Assembly: GCA_963691715.1 (NCBI GenBank)
Contig: OY829281.1
Location: 124,001-188,000 of the forward strand
Direction: 5' to 3'
Source: HXMU1420-13 sp963691715
GTDB taxonomy: Bacteria; Bacteroidota; Rhodothermia; Balneolales; Balneolaceae
Length of the DNA stretch: 64,000 bases
The notes beneath the pieces are model-generated. The model did not search any database and had not been told where the DNA came from. It was given only the letters and a program-made list of their open reading frames with translations. Within the stretch, counting starts at the first letter, position 1. Each line of letters starts with the position of its first letter. The position numbers and the translations under genes are program-made. Positions 28,231-37,051 of this stretch are shown here, piece after piece.

Positions 28231-28945
28231 GGATGTTTAATTTAAATCGATTAAAGGTAGATTTAAAAGTTTCAAAACCATAAGTATCTATTTCAAAATC
28301 TCCATATTCCACATATTCATAGAACGTTGTTAACGTTTCGAAGTCCGGTTTTAAAGGATGCTCTTTTAGTTCATTGATGTAATCGATATTTGTCTTTTCA
28401 AGTCCCCATGAAATGATTTTTTTCTGACTCAATAATTTTAATGCTATTAAATACCCATACCGAGTGGCTGCATGAAAATCATCTTGAACTATAGCTTGTA
28501 AAAAAAGCTGTTCATAATCTGTATTTTCAAATTCTTGCTGTTCTATCCCTAACTTAAAACCATTTTTCGATGATTTTTTATTAAACATATAAATCAATTC
28601 ACCATCCATTAATTGATTTACTAATGCGAAAATAAAACCAACGATAATCGCAATAAAGAATGCTTTAAAAATGAATTCTCCAACAGGATTTCCAAATATT
28701 GCTAATATAATGGTAAGGATAAAATTTAGAATCCTATTGGTTATTGAATTAGGATTATCTGGGGTACTTATATATTTGAAATCAGGATCATTGGCGTATC
28801 TTTGGATATTTTCATCAAAAGGTACTCTAACCTCTACAGAAGATGAGCTATCAATTTTTACCTCACTTTGACCATATACGGGGAATGAGGTGCTGAACAT
28901 GAACAAATATAACCCAAGAGCAAATACTCTTTTTACCATAATCAA
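28223..28945 (-). CDS. DUF4129-like membrane protein
   Basis: 240 residues. A probable signal peptide (1-25, ending at VYGQ), a periplasmic segment, one or two membrane spans (about 70-113) and a soluble C-terminal helical domain (about 140-240) with the phrases LFLQAIVQDDFHAATRYGYL and TLTTFYEYVEYGDFEID. That C-terminal pattern matches DUF4129, common in MoxR/DUF58 operons. It overlaps the DUF4350 gene by 8 bp and the upstream gene by 4 bp. Confidence 0.75.
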   Translation of the reverse strand: MIMVKRVFALGLYLFMFSTSFPVYGQSEVKIDSSSSVEVRVPFDENIQRYANDPDFKYISTPDNPNSITNRILNFILTIILAIFGNPVGEFIFKAFFIAIIVGFIFALVNQLMDGELIYMFNKKSSKNGFKLGIEQQEFENTDYEQLFLQAIVQDDFHAATRYGYLIALKLLSQKKIISWGLEKTNIDYINELKEHPLKPDFETLTTFYEYVEYGDFEIDTYGFETFKSTFNRFKLNIHE

Positions 28946-29778
28946 TTTAAAAGTCCTTCAATTTGTGATCTTAAATGAGCACCTTCTTTTCTTTCCAATA
29001 AATTGTAGTATTGAAGAGTAATAACAATATATAGAACTACTGAAGTTAATGAAGAAATGGCAGTTAAAATTCCTGTGATTATATAAAAAAAGTTGGTCCA
29101 AATAGTGCTATCTCCTAATTCTAGTGCTCCAGTTTCAACGGTAAAAGTTGACAAAATTGTAGTTGGTATTATAACAGCATAGGTGATAAAAACAATTAGG
29201 ATAATCATTACAAGTAGAATTAGAAATGTAGACCACCAATGGTTTTTAGTTAGTTCCCAAGACCGACCAATCGCACCAAAAATAGTTTTTTTCTCTAGTA
29301 AAAGTGCTGACGCACTTAAGCATAATTTAATCCCAAAAAATACCATAGGAAAAAAGAATAAAATAGCTGAAGGTATTAGAATAAAATATAACACAATATA
29401 TAACCCGGTATATTTTAGGACGTTCGGGACAATATCCTTCAAAAGAGCATCAGGAGTAGGGTCTACATTTTTTTCTGTTAATTGTACATGTTTAATTGTT
29501 ATGGCAGTAAGGGTTGAATTTGCAATTAAAGAGAGTACAATGCCAAAAAAATATTGTAGTCCAAAAATATTTTCAAAATCAGAAACATTACCTCCCATTA
29601 AGGTGCCTACAATTTGATCTGTATACCCTTTCATGAGGAAAAATTGAATAATATAAATTGGCAATACAAAAAAGAGTAAGGCTTTTCCTAAAGTTTTGAA
29701 ATGAATACGTAAGTATTGGAAGGAGTCAGCGATAATCTCTCCGAGATCTCTAATTTTATGATATTCAAATGAGTGCAT
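28942..29778 (-). CDS. Multi-pass membrane protein of the MoxR/SpoIIM operon
   Basis: 278 residues, six predicted membrane spans. The N-terminus HKIRDLGEIIADSFQYLRIH is an amphipathic lead-in, and the segment AIGRSWELTKNHWWSTFLIL recurs in membrane proteins of the YciC/glycerophosphodiesterase-membrane-domain type. Its start overlaps the SpoIIM-like gene by 14 bp. Function unknown; its fixed place in the operon suggests a shared membrane complex. Confidence 0.7.
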   Translation of the reverse strand: MHSFEYHKIRDLGEIIADSFQYLRIHFKTLGKALLFFVLPIYIIQFFLMKGYTDQIVGTLMGGNVSDFENIFGLQYFFGIVLSLIANSTLTAITIKHVQLTEKNVDPTPDALLKDIVPNVLKYTGLYIVLYFILIPSAILFFFPMVFFGIKLCLSASALLLEKKTIFGAIGRSWELTKNHWWSTFLILLVMIILIVFITYAVIIPTTILSTFTVETGALELGDSTIWTNFFYIITGILTAISSLTSVVLYIVITLQYYNLLERKEGAHLRSQIEGLLN

Positions 29779-30739
29779 ATGTTTTATTTCTTTTGTGATA
29801 AATCTTTACTGGAAGTATGATATAATACCATGTAATGAAAATAAATGATCCGATTATAATAAATAGACTTAAGAATATAGGCATATCTGTGTAACGAGTA
29901 ACAAAACTTTCCAAAGCCCCTGCTAAAATAAATACTGGAACTAAACTAATTAGCATTTTTAGACCATCCCTTACTCCATGTTTGAATGACTCAGACCTTT
30001 TAAATGTGCCAGGTAAAATGAGACTATTCCCAAGTACAAATCCAGCCGCGCCAGAAATAGTAATGGCACTCAGTTCTAAGGCTCCATGGATAAAAATCAC
30101 CAACATTGCTTCTGAGAGTAAATCATAGTCTGCAAAGAAAGTTATAAAAGTACCCACCATTACCCCATTTTTTAGCATCACATAACCAGTTCCAAATACC
30201 GTGAAAACTCCCAAAATAAAATTGATAAATGAAACACGAATATTGTTAAAGGTTATTGCAAAAAACATATCTAATTGAGTATGTGATTTATATACCGCAA
30301 GGGGATCTCCTTTGTCAATATTAGTGAGGGTCATATTCACATAGTTATCACCCAAAATATAACGAGCGAAAGAGGCATCATTTTGCTGAGATATAATACC
30401 GATTCCACAAAAAATGAAAAAAATTACAAATGCAGCAGTCAGTTCTTTTAAATGATATGAGAATACTTCAGGTACTTCTACTTTCCAGAATGTTATAATT
30501 CTGGATTGTTTCTCTTTTTGATTTTTGTAAATCTTATTATGAGCAGAGATTGATAAGTCATTGAGATATAAAGTAGTTTTTGTTCCAGGATAACAGGATT
30601 GAGCATATGCTAAATCATTATTTAATTCTATATATAATTCTGCTAAGTGGTCGGCTGATTTAGTTTTATACGTTTTTAAATCTTGTTCAAACGTCTTCCA
30701 TTTTTCAGCATTCTTTCTTAAAAAAGTTACCTCTCGCAT
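29765..30739 (-). CDS. SpoIIM-family membrane protein (stage II sporulation protein M-like)
   Basis: 324 residues. A soluble helical N-terminus (1-105), then about five membrane spans, with FFAITFNNIRVSFINFILGV and IFIHGALELSAITISGAAGF typical of the SpoIIM family (PF01944). In spore formers SpoIIM helps engulfment, but most members are in non-sporulating bacteria beside RDD and MoxR genes, as here. It is the first gene of the minus-strand operon and is divergent from the RDD gene. Confidence 0.88.
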   Translation of the reverse strand: MREVTFLRKNAEKWKTFEQDLKTYKTKSADHLAELYIELNNDLAYAQSCYPGTKTTLYLNDLSISAHNKIYKNQKEKQSRIITFWKVEVPEVFSYHLKELTAAFVIFFIFCGIGIISQQNDASFARYILGDNYVNMTLTNIDKGDPLAVYKSHTQLDMFFAITFNNIRVSFINFILGVFTVFGTGYVMLKNGVMVGTFITFFADYDLLSEAMLVIFIHGALELSAITISGAAGFVLGNSLILPGTFKRSESFKHGVRDGLKMLISLVPVFILAGALESFVTRYTDMPIFLSLFIIIGSFIFITWYYIILPVKIYHKRNKTYALI

Positions 30740-30835
30740 ATGATTAATCTTGATGTAGTTTTTTAATGAATCTTATAAAAGGTGTATCTTATTACAATAC
30801 TAATAAAATTTTTGACTACATAGTACCCTTATTAA

Positions 30836-31585
30836 ATGCAATCCATCGGAGTTGAAACCACCCAACATGTTGAATTGAGCTACAAACCTGCATCTATTGG
30901 TGATAGGCTTCTCGCTTTTTTATTAGATTCATTTGCTATCGCAGGTTATTATTTGATTCTACAACTAACAATTGGAGCATTAAATAGTTTTGATTTCCTT
31001 CCTTTCTCAGAACTAGAAGAATACATATGGTTAATGGTCTTATTTTATGCAATAGTTCCATTTATTTACCACTTAATTTTGGAATTGATTTGGAATGGAA
31101 AATCGTTTGGCAAATGGTTAATGAATTTACAAGTAGTAAGAGTTGATGGGACTAGCCCTACATTTGGCGCCTATCTAATCCGATGGTTGTTTAGATTGTT
31201 AGAAATTACATTCACCATGGGTTTAATTGCATTTCTTACAGTATTGATTAACGGGAAAGGCCAACGTTTAGGAGATATTGCTGCAAAAACGGCTGTGGTT
31301 AAACTGCGTCGTAAAGTAAAATTGTCTGATACGATATACGCTGAAATTGATTCTGATTACATTCCAAAATATCCATCTGTTATTGAATTAGCTGATCAAG
31401 ATATCTCAACCATAAGAGAAGTATTAGCATCAAAAAATAAGTATGAATATGCAACTTGGTTTGTAATGGTACAACGTACAGCAAATGTAATGCAGATAAA
31501 ACTAGCTATTAAAAAAGCGGAAAATAATGCGGTTGATTTTTTAGCTCAAATAATCAGTGATTATAATCACCTACATCAATCATAA
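30836..31585 (+). CDS. RDD-family membrane protein
   Basis: 249 residues. The RDD pattern is visible in SIGDRLLAFLLDSFAIAGYY and in NGKSFGKWLMNLQVVRVDGT followed by NGKGQRLGDIAAKTAVV. Three or four membrane spans lie within residues 20-155, and a charged cytoplasmic tail follows. The family is of uncertain function (ion transport has been suggested for some members). It is divergent from the SpoIIM-like gene, and the two may be coregulated from the 96 bp between them. Confidence 0.85.
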   Translation: MQSIGVETTQHVELSYKPASIGDRLLAFLLDSFAIAGYYLILQLTIGALNSFDFLPFSELEEYIWLMVLFYAIVPFIYHLILELIWNGKSFGKWLMNLQVVRVDGTSPTFGAYLIRWLFRLLEITFTMGLIAFLTVLINGKGQRLGDIAAKTAVVKLRRKVKLSDTIYAEIDSDYIPKYPSVIELADQDISTIREVLASKNKYEYATWFVMVQRTANVMQIKLAIKKAENNAVDFLAQIISDYNHLHQS

Positions 31586-32485
31586 AAGTAAAAGATCTAA
31601 GAACAGTGCTATCCAGAATAATGGTAGATAAGCAATTGAGGCAAACATTAGTTTTCTTGCGTTTATTAAACTTCTTTCTTTAGTAAACTTTATAACATAC
31701 CATAAATAAAATAAAGCTAAGACAATACTTAAGATTAGAAACACTACACCAGCCGTTCCTATCTGATAAATGAGATAGCTGGTTGGGAATAAAAATAGAG
31801 CACAAAGTATAGCATAAAAGCTAGTTTTTATTCCTTTGTTATCATTTTTGGGAAGCATTTTAAAGCCAGCTGAGCTGTAATCATCTTTATATTTCCATGC
31901 AATGGCCATTACGTGGGGAATTTGCCAAAAGAATACAATTCCAAACAGAAGCCACATTCCAAGTTCAGTTACAGATCCAGAAGCAGCAACCCATCCTCCT
32001 ACAGGAGGTAAAGCACCAGGAATAGCTCCTACCAATATATTGAAGGCAGAGACTCTTTTCAGTGGAGTATATGCAGCTAAGTAGATTACAGTGGTAAGAA
32101 GAGAAATAATTCCTGCGATAGCATTTACGGCAAAAACTAAATAGGCAAGACCTGAAAAAATTAGAAAAAGTGAAAAAAGCATTCCATGTTGGGCTGGAAT
32201 CCTTTCTTGGGGAAGAGGTCTTTTTTCAGTTCTTTTCATCAAACCGTCAAATTTCCGTTCCATAAACATATTGTGTGCACTTGTACCTGAGGCAATCAAA
32301 AATGTACCAAAAAGTGCATGCAGCATAAGATAAAAGTCGATAACACCTTTGCTACCCATAATAAAACCCATTAGAGTACTCATTAGCACAGCAAGTGCAA
32401 TCCCAGGTTTTGTGAGTTGGAAATAATCCGATATCACAGCTTTTAAGGAACGTTCTTTTAAGATATTATCTTGAGTTGTGTTCAT
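31580..32485 (-). CDS. cyoE: Protoheme IX farnesyltransferase (heme O synthase)
   Basis: 301 residues with about nine membrane spans, of the UbiA prenyltransferase superfamily. The first Asp-rich site is in NMFMERKFDGLMKRTEKRPL, which differs slightly from the usual N-x3-DxxxD by having MERKFD. The second region lies around KDDYSSAGFKMLP. It adds a farnesyl group to heme B to give heme O, the precursor of heme A for cytochrome oxidase. The next gene, ctaA, is divergent and carries out the following step. Confidence 0.92.
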   Translation of the reverse strand: MNTTQDNILKERSLKAVISDYFQLTKPGIALAVLMSTLMGFIMGSKGVIDFYLMLHALFGTFLIASGTSAHNMFMERKFDGLMKRTEKRPLPQERIPAQHGMLFSLFLIFSGLAYLVFAVNAIAGIISLLTTVIYLAAYTPLKRVSAFNILVGAIPGALPPVGGWVAASGSVTELGMWLLFGIVFFWQIPHVMAIAWKYKDDYSSAGFKMLPKNDNKGIKTSFYAILCALFLFPTSYLIYQIGTAGVVFLILSIVLALFYLWYVIKFTKERSLINARKLMFASIAYLPLFWIALFLDLLLL

Positions 32486-32557
32486 GGATTTCTATTCATT
32501 AGAAACGTATTTTTAATCGTATAAAAATAAGGATTATTAACCTTTTTTTCGCAATTC

Positions 32558-33616
32558 TTGATGAATTTAAACACCTATCAAAAAGTAGCTATATTAACAG
32601 TTGTTGCCACATTATTCTTAATTCTTGTTGGAGGGTTAGTTAGGGCGACAGGCGCGGGCATGGGGTGCCCTGATTGGCCAAAATGCTTTGGGCAATTTAT
32701 ACCACCAACACATGTTTCTCAACTCCCAGCAGATTATAAACAAGTGTATGTTGAGCAGAGGTTAGAAAAGAATGCCAAAATTGTTAGCTTTTTAAATTCG
32801 TTAGGGTTTGTTGATCTAGCGTCTAACATAGAAAATGATCCCAATGTTGGAAAAGAAGAAGAATTTAGCGCCATTAAAACATGGATTGAGTATATAAATC
32901 GTTTGATTGGCGCTATTATTGGACTCCTTGTCTTAACAACATTTATAACCTCACTAAGATATATACAATCGAAAAAATCCATCCCAATTGCATCTGGAAT
33001 AGCCGTGATTCTAACATTATTTCAGGCATGGTTAGGATCTATAGTTGTAAGTACTAATTTATTGCCTGGCACAATTACCATACATATGATATTTGCTATG
33101 GTTATTGTCGCTGTATTGCTTTACGGAGCATACCAAGCTACATCAGATCGTTTCCAACTAGACATCGATGAAGAGTTAAGGAATAGATTATATAAAATTT
33201 CCATAAGCTTATTGTTGGTAACAACTTTGCAACTCGTTCTTGGTACTCAGGTTCGGGAAGCTATTGATGCCGTTAAATTATCTGCCGATTTACAAAGAGC
33301 TGGTTGGTTAGAACAAACAGGATTGATTTTTGTAATTCATCGCTCATTTTCTTGGTTGGTTCTTATTTCAGCTTTGTGGATCATGAGTATTTTATGGAAA
33401 AAGCAAGTAAAAGGGATTTTATATAAACTTGGACTATACAATTTTATACTGATTTTATCTCAAATTGCTATTGGTGTAGGATTAGAGCATCTAAATATGG
33501 CAGCACCGCTACAAGTAATACACTTAGTAGGTGTCGCGCTAATGATTTGTGCTCAGTTCTTACTGATTCTGGTACTTAGTAAAAAGGAGATTAAAGCTTC
33601 TCAAGCAAATGTGTGA
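32558..33616 (+). CDS. ctaA: Heme A synthase (COX15/CtaA family)
   Basis: 352 residues, eight membrane spans. The first segment contains LVGGLVRATGAGMGCPDWPK with the conserved Cys, and later histidines lie in VIHRSFSWLVL and EHLNMAAPLQVIHLVGVAL. The first His pair belongs to the TITIHM region. It oxidises a methyl group of heme O to the formyl group of heme A. Next to the divergent cyoE gene it completes heme A synthesis for an aa3-type oxidase encoded elsewhere. Its 3' end overlaps the convergent MerR gene by 26 bp. Confidence 0.93.
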   Translation: MMNLNTYQKVAILTVVATLFLILVGGLVRATGAGMGCPDWPKCFGQFIPPTHVSQLPADYKQVYVEQRLEKNAKIVSFLNSLGFVDLASNIENDPNVGKEEEFSAIKTWIEYINRLIGAIIGLLVLTTFITSLRYIQSKKSIPIASGIAVILTLFQAWLGSIVVSTNLLPGTITIHMIFAMVIVAVLLYGAYQATSDRFQLDIDEELRNRLYKISISLLLVTTLQLVLGTQVREAIDAVKLSADLQRAGWLEQTGLIFVIHRSFSWLVLISALWIMSILWKKQVKGILYKLGLYNFILILSQIAIGVGLEHLNMAAPLQVIHLVGVALMICAQFLLILVLSKKEIKASQANV

Positions 33617-33917
33617 GAAAAACTTTCATCTCAGTTAAATCTTTTTTGAAACTTGGAGGGACTTCTTGGGTAGTTTTTAACGATTCATTTTCCCCATTTA
33701 AAACATGCTTAACACCTTCGCTTGTATAATTTTTACTGTCAAGTAACCCTTTAATTTTAAAAATTAATTGTACTTCTTCGTCTTTATAGATTCGATTCCC
33801 AGCACCATTTTTCTTTGGTTTTAGTTGTGCATATGTTTTCTCCCAATTGCGTAGCATGTGTGGAGCAAGTCCCGTTAGCTTGCTTACTTCACCCATTGAG
33901 TAATACAATTTTTTCAT
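33591..33917 (-). CDS. MerR-family transcriptional regulator (short)
   Basis: 108 residues. An N-terminal MerR winged helix (KLYYSMGEVSKLTGLAPHML, then RNWEKTYAQLKPKKNGAGNR) is followed by a helical segment and a short C-terminus with no ligand-binding domain. MerR-type proteins bend the spacer of overlapping promoters. The gene is convergent with ctaA and divergent from the GT2 gene, whose promoter it might control; that is only positional. Confidence 0.85.
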   Translation of the reverse strand: MKKLYYSMGEVSKLTGLAPHMLRNWEKTYAQLKPKKNGAGNRIYKDEEVQLIFKIKGLLDSKNYTSEGVKHVLNGENESLKTTQEVPPSFKKDLTEMKVFLTHLLEKL

Positions 33918-33995
33918 AGGTAACAGAAAGTGTATTTTATCATTAATTACTAGTAGGAATAAAACTAATTAAACCCATATTTAAAAGAAGGTATT

Positions 33996-34946
33996 TTGGA
34001 AAAAACAAAAATTTCCTATCCAGTAGATATTTCAGTAGTAATTCCTCTTTTTAATGAAGAAGAATCTTTACAAGAATTATGTACTAAGATTGATGAAAGT
34101 TTATCTGGCTTATTTAGCTTCGAAATTATATTTGTGGATGATGGATCAACGGATTTTTCCTGGCAAGAAGTAGAAAAACTTAAAGAATTAAATAATTTTG
34201 TACATGGGATTTCATTTAAAACAAACCAAGGCAAAAGTGTAGCTCTCCAAGCGGGATTTGAAAAGGCTGTTGGTGAATTTGTAGTTACTATGGATGCAGA
34301 CCTTCAAGATGATCCTAAAGAAATACCATCAATGATTGCAACATTAAAAGATGGAATAGATTTAGTAAGTGGATGGAAAAAAACAAGATACGATCCAATT
34401 TCAAAAACCATACCATCCAAATTCTTCAACTATGTAACTCAAATAGCATCTGGAATAAAGCTGCATGATTTTAATTGTGGATTAAAAGCTTATAAAAATG
34501 AAGTAGTTAAAAGTATTTTTTTATATGGAGAATTACATCGTTATGTGCCAGTATTAGCAAAAAGACAAGGTTATGTTAGAATTGCTGAACAGGTAGTAAA
34601 ACACCATCCAAGAAAATATGGAACTACAAAATTTGGCCTTTCTAGATTCATAAATGGGTTTCTTGATTTAATCACTATTCTATTCGTTCAAAGATATTTG
34701 CGAAAACCAATGCATTTTTTTGGTACGCTCGGGGTATTGTTCTTAATGGTTGGCGGTGGCATCAATATGTACATGGCATTTCTCAGAATATTTGAGAATG
34801 CTGGAATTGGTGATAGACCACTTCTTTTCTTAGGGATTTTACTAATGGTATTAGGTGTTCAATTTTTCTCAACGGGCCTTTTAGGCGAATTGATAAATAA
34901 AAATCATGTTGAAAAACAGAAGCCATCTATTAAAAATGAATTTTAA
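33996..34946 (+). CDS. GT2 glycosyltransferase with C-terminal membrane anchor (polyprenyl-phosphate type)
   Basis: 316 residues, TTG start. The catalytic domain has DISVVIPLFNEEESLQELC, VDDGSTDFSWQ and the DXD-containing MDADLQDDPKEIP. Two membrane spans close the protein (about 235-260 and 270-295). This architecture is that of dolichyl/undecaprenyl-phosphate hexose synthases (GtrB/ArnC-like), which load a sugar on a lipid carrier at the cytoplasmic face. The acceptor sugar cannot be read. It has no close neighbour glycosyltransferase except the CESA-like gene 2 kb away. Confidence 0.87.
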   Translation: MEKTKISYPVDISVVIPLFNEEESLQELCTKIDESLSGLFSFEIIFVDDGSTDFSWQEVEKLKELNNFVHGISFKTNQGKSVALQAGFEKAVGEFVVTMDADLQDDPKEIPSMIATLKDGIDLVSGWKKTRYDPISKTIPSKFFNYVTQIASGIKLHDFNCGLKAYKNEVVKSIFLYGELHRYVPVLAKRQGYVRIAEQVVKHHPRKYGTTKFGLSRFINGFLDLITILFVQRYLRKPMHFFGTLGVLFLMVGGGINMYMAFLRIFENAGIGDRPLLFLGILLMVLGVQFFSTGLLGELINKNHVEKQKPSIKNEF

Positions 34947-35032
34947 AAATGGGATACCAAAATTTTTAGGCAATTACTTTCTAAGAATTAATTAAAATAC
35001 ATTCCCGATAAGAATTTTTTAGATCTTGTGAA

Positions 35033-35866
35033 ATGAAGTCCAAGCATATCAATATTTTTTTATTATTTGTGGCTGTAAGTTTTATCTATTCTTATTCCTA
35101 CGCACAGACAACACCTGATTCGGTTAAAAATAGAACATACCCACATCTCTCACCATGTATTGAAAACATATACATGGAATCAGATAGCATCAGTGCAGAA
35201 GCTGGTCCATTAAAAGAAATTGATTGGCTTCGCATGAATAGGACAATCTGCACAAGTAATAGCGCAGTAACTAGAAGATTGTCACTTAGGTTAATGGAGT
35301 TAGGAGATGGTCAATATGGGGATGAAGGTCTTGAAATTGCTGTCAACAAAAAGGAGCTTTTTGTAGAGTCTTTAAAATGGGCACGTGTTGCAATTAAAGA
35401 AGATTCAACAGATGATATAAATTATGAGAATATATCCATGGCGTTCGCAGCAAGAATTACAGTTGCTGGGTTAAAAGGTAAATCGATGTTAGCTGATAGT
35501 GTAAGGATTTATGCGGAGAAAGCCATTCAAATTAATCCTGCTAATCATCGTGCATATCATATTTTAGGGAGGTGGCACTATGAAGTTTCTAAACTAAGTT
35601 GGGTTGTAAAGAAATTATCTAAACTGGTGTTTCGGCACTCACCCAGTGGATCATTTAATTTGGCTGTTGAGTATTTTAATAAAGCAATAGCTTTAAATAA
35701 TATTCCTGTACATCATTATTGGTTAGGTATGTCTTATCTAGAATCTGGAAGAGAAGAAGAAGCCCTCGCACGGTTTAGGTATCTTCTAGAAATAAAAGAT
35801 GATGGTAGGTACAATGCATCTTATTTTAAAGAAAAAGCAAAAGAAGTATTAGAAAAATATGGGTAA
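35033..35866 (+). CDS. Secreted TPR-type protein
   Basis: 277 residues. Signal peptide (1-24, SYAQ cleavage region). The mature part has paired helices with TPR phrases (YAEKAIQINPANHRAYHILG, FNLAVEYFNKAIALNNIPVH, WLGMSYLESGREEEALARF). It resembles the C-terminal TPRs of RMDN-type proteins. The stop overlaps the start of the outer-membrane barrel gene by 8 bp, so the two may form an envelope pair. Role unknown. Confidence 0.75.
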   Translation: MKSKHINIFLLFVAVSFIYSYSYAQTTPDSVKNRTYPHLSPCIENIYMESDSISAEAGPLKEIDWLRMNRTICTSNSAVTRRLSLRLMELGDGQYGDEGLEIAVNKKELFVESLKWARVAIKEDSTDDINYENISMAFAARITVAGLKGKSMLADSVRIYAEKAIQINPANHRAYHILGRWHYEVSKLSWVVKKLSKLVFRHSPSGSFNLAVEYFNKAIALNNIPVHHYWLGMSYLESGREEEALARFRYLLEIKDDGRYNASYFKEKAKEVLEKYG

Positions 35867-37001
35867 GACTATAAACCTTCTTATCATTGTTTTTTTCTTT
35901 TTATTTGATGGGATTTATGCACAAGATTCACTAAAAGTTGGTCGAAATTTCATTTCATTACCTGAGCTTTCGTTTAGCTCTGATAATGGTCTTAAATTCG
36001 CAGCTGAGGCACTGATTTATGATTATGGATACAATTCAACCCAACCGTTTGAAAATTATACTAGATATCGCGTTTCCTACTCAACGGTAGGAGCATTTTC
36101 AATGTTGGCTTCCAATGATGATGTAAATGCTTTTAATAGCAAACAACGGATTTTTTATTATGCATTCATAGAAAGAAAAATCTCTGATTATTTCTTTGGT
36201 GATACAGATTTAATGGACTATGATGCGGCTAAATATGATACTTCTAGCTTTTACAATTTTGAAATGATACGGTTTGATTTTGGAGGGGTTATTAGAACTC
36301 TTATTTATCCTTCTAATAAAAAAAGAAAGGCTGAGTTTAAAAGAGGAATAGCCTTTATCTATGAAAAACCTGTAAACATTGAGAAGACATCATTTTTTGA
36401 AACTGTGAAAGTAGACGGCAGAAATGGAGCTTTTTTAACCTTAATTGACCTCGGAATTATCATTGACCATAGAAATTCTGAATTCCGACCAGATCGAGGT
36501 TTTTTCATCGATATAGGAACACGATATTCACCACCTATTATCAGCACATATCATGGACTACGTAGTTATATCGAGCTTTATAATTTTACACCTCTAATTC
36601 AAAAAAAAGTGAATTTTTCGTTGGCAACGAGGTTATCCTTTTACAATTCAATAGGTACTCATCCTTATTGGATGACTCCATCATTAGGGGGAACTGGGAC
36701 ATTAAGAGGTTTTATTTTCAGACGTTTTTCTAGTGATAATGCACTCTCTTATTCAGCTGAATTAAGGTCTTGGTTTTTACAAATACCTAATTCAAACATT
36801 GAACTAGGAGGGCAAATATTTATGGATGGGGGGCGTGTGTTTTCAAATAACAATTGGAGTGATATGTTATACGATCACAAGTTAACATTGGGTTTAGGGG
36901 GAGTAATGTCTATCTTTACATCCGATTTTATTATGAAAGCCGAAATAGGTTTTTCAGAAGATGGAACAGGCATATATTTAGGTACTGGGTACTCATTTTA
37001 A
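35859..37001 (+). CDS. Outer-membrane beta-barrel protein (Omp85/surface-antigen-like)
   Basis: 380 residues. Signal peptide (1-21, IYAQ). The mature protein alternates amphipathic beta strands, ends in an aromatic residue (YSF, a typical barrel C-terminus) and carries the segment GGTGTLRGFIFRRFSSDNAL, which resembles the loop 6 RGF motif of Omp85 proteins. No POTRA domain is visible before the barrel, so it is a short, barrel-only relative. Translation is coupled to the upstream TPR gene. Confidence 0.78.
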   Translation: MGKTINLLIIVFFFLFDGIYAQDSLKVGRNFISLPELSFSSDNGLKFAAEALIYDYGYNSTQPFENYTRYRVSYSTVGAFSMLASNDDVNAFNSKQRIFYYAFIERKISDYFFGDTDLMDYDAAKYDTSSFYNFEMIRFDFGGVIRTLIYPSNKKRKAEFKRGIAFIYEKPVNIEKTSFFETVKVDGRNGAFLTLIDLGIIIDHRNSEFRPDRGFFIDIGTRYSPPIISTYHGLRSYIELYNFTPLIQKKVNFSLATRLSFYNSIGTHPYWMTPSLGGTGTLRGFIFRRFSSDNALSYSAELRSWFLQIPNSNIELGGQIFMDGGRVFSNNNWSDMLYDHKLTLGLGGVMSIFTSDFIMKAEIGFSEDGTGIYLGTGYSF

Positions 37002-37051
37002 ATGCACTTTAGAACTATTCAAACTAATTTAAAAGCAGTATTGATATTTTA

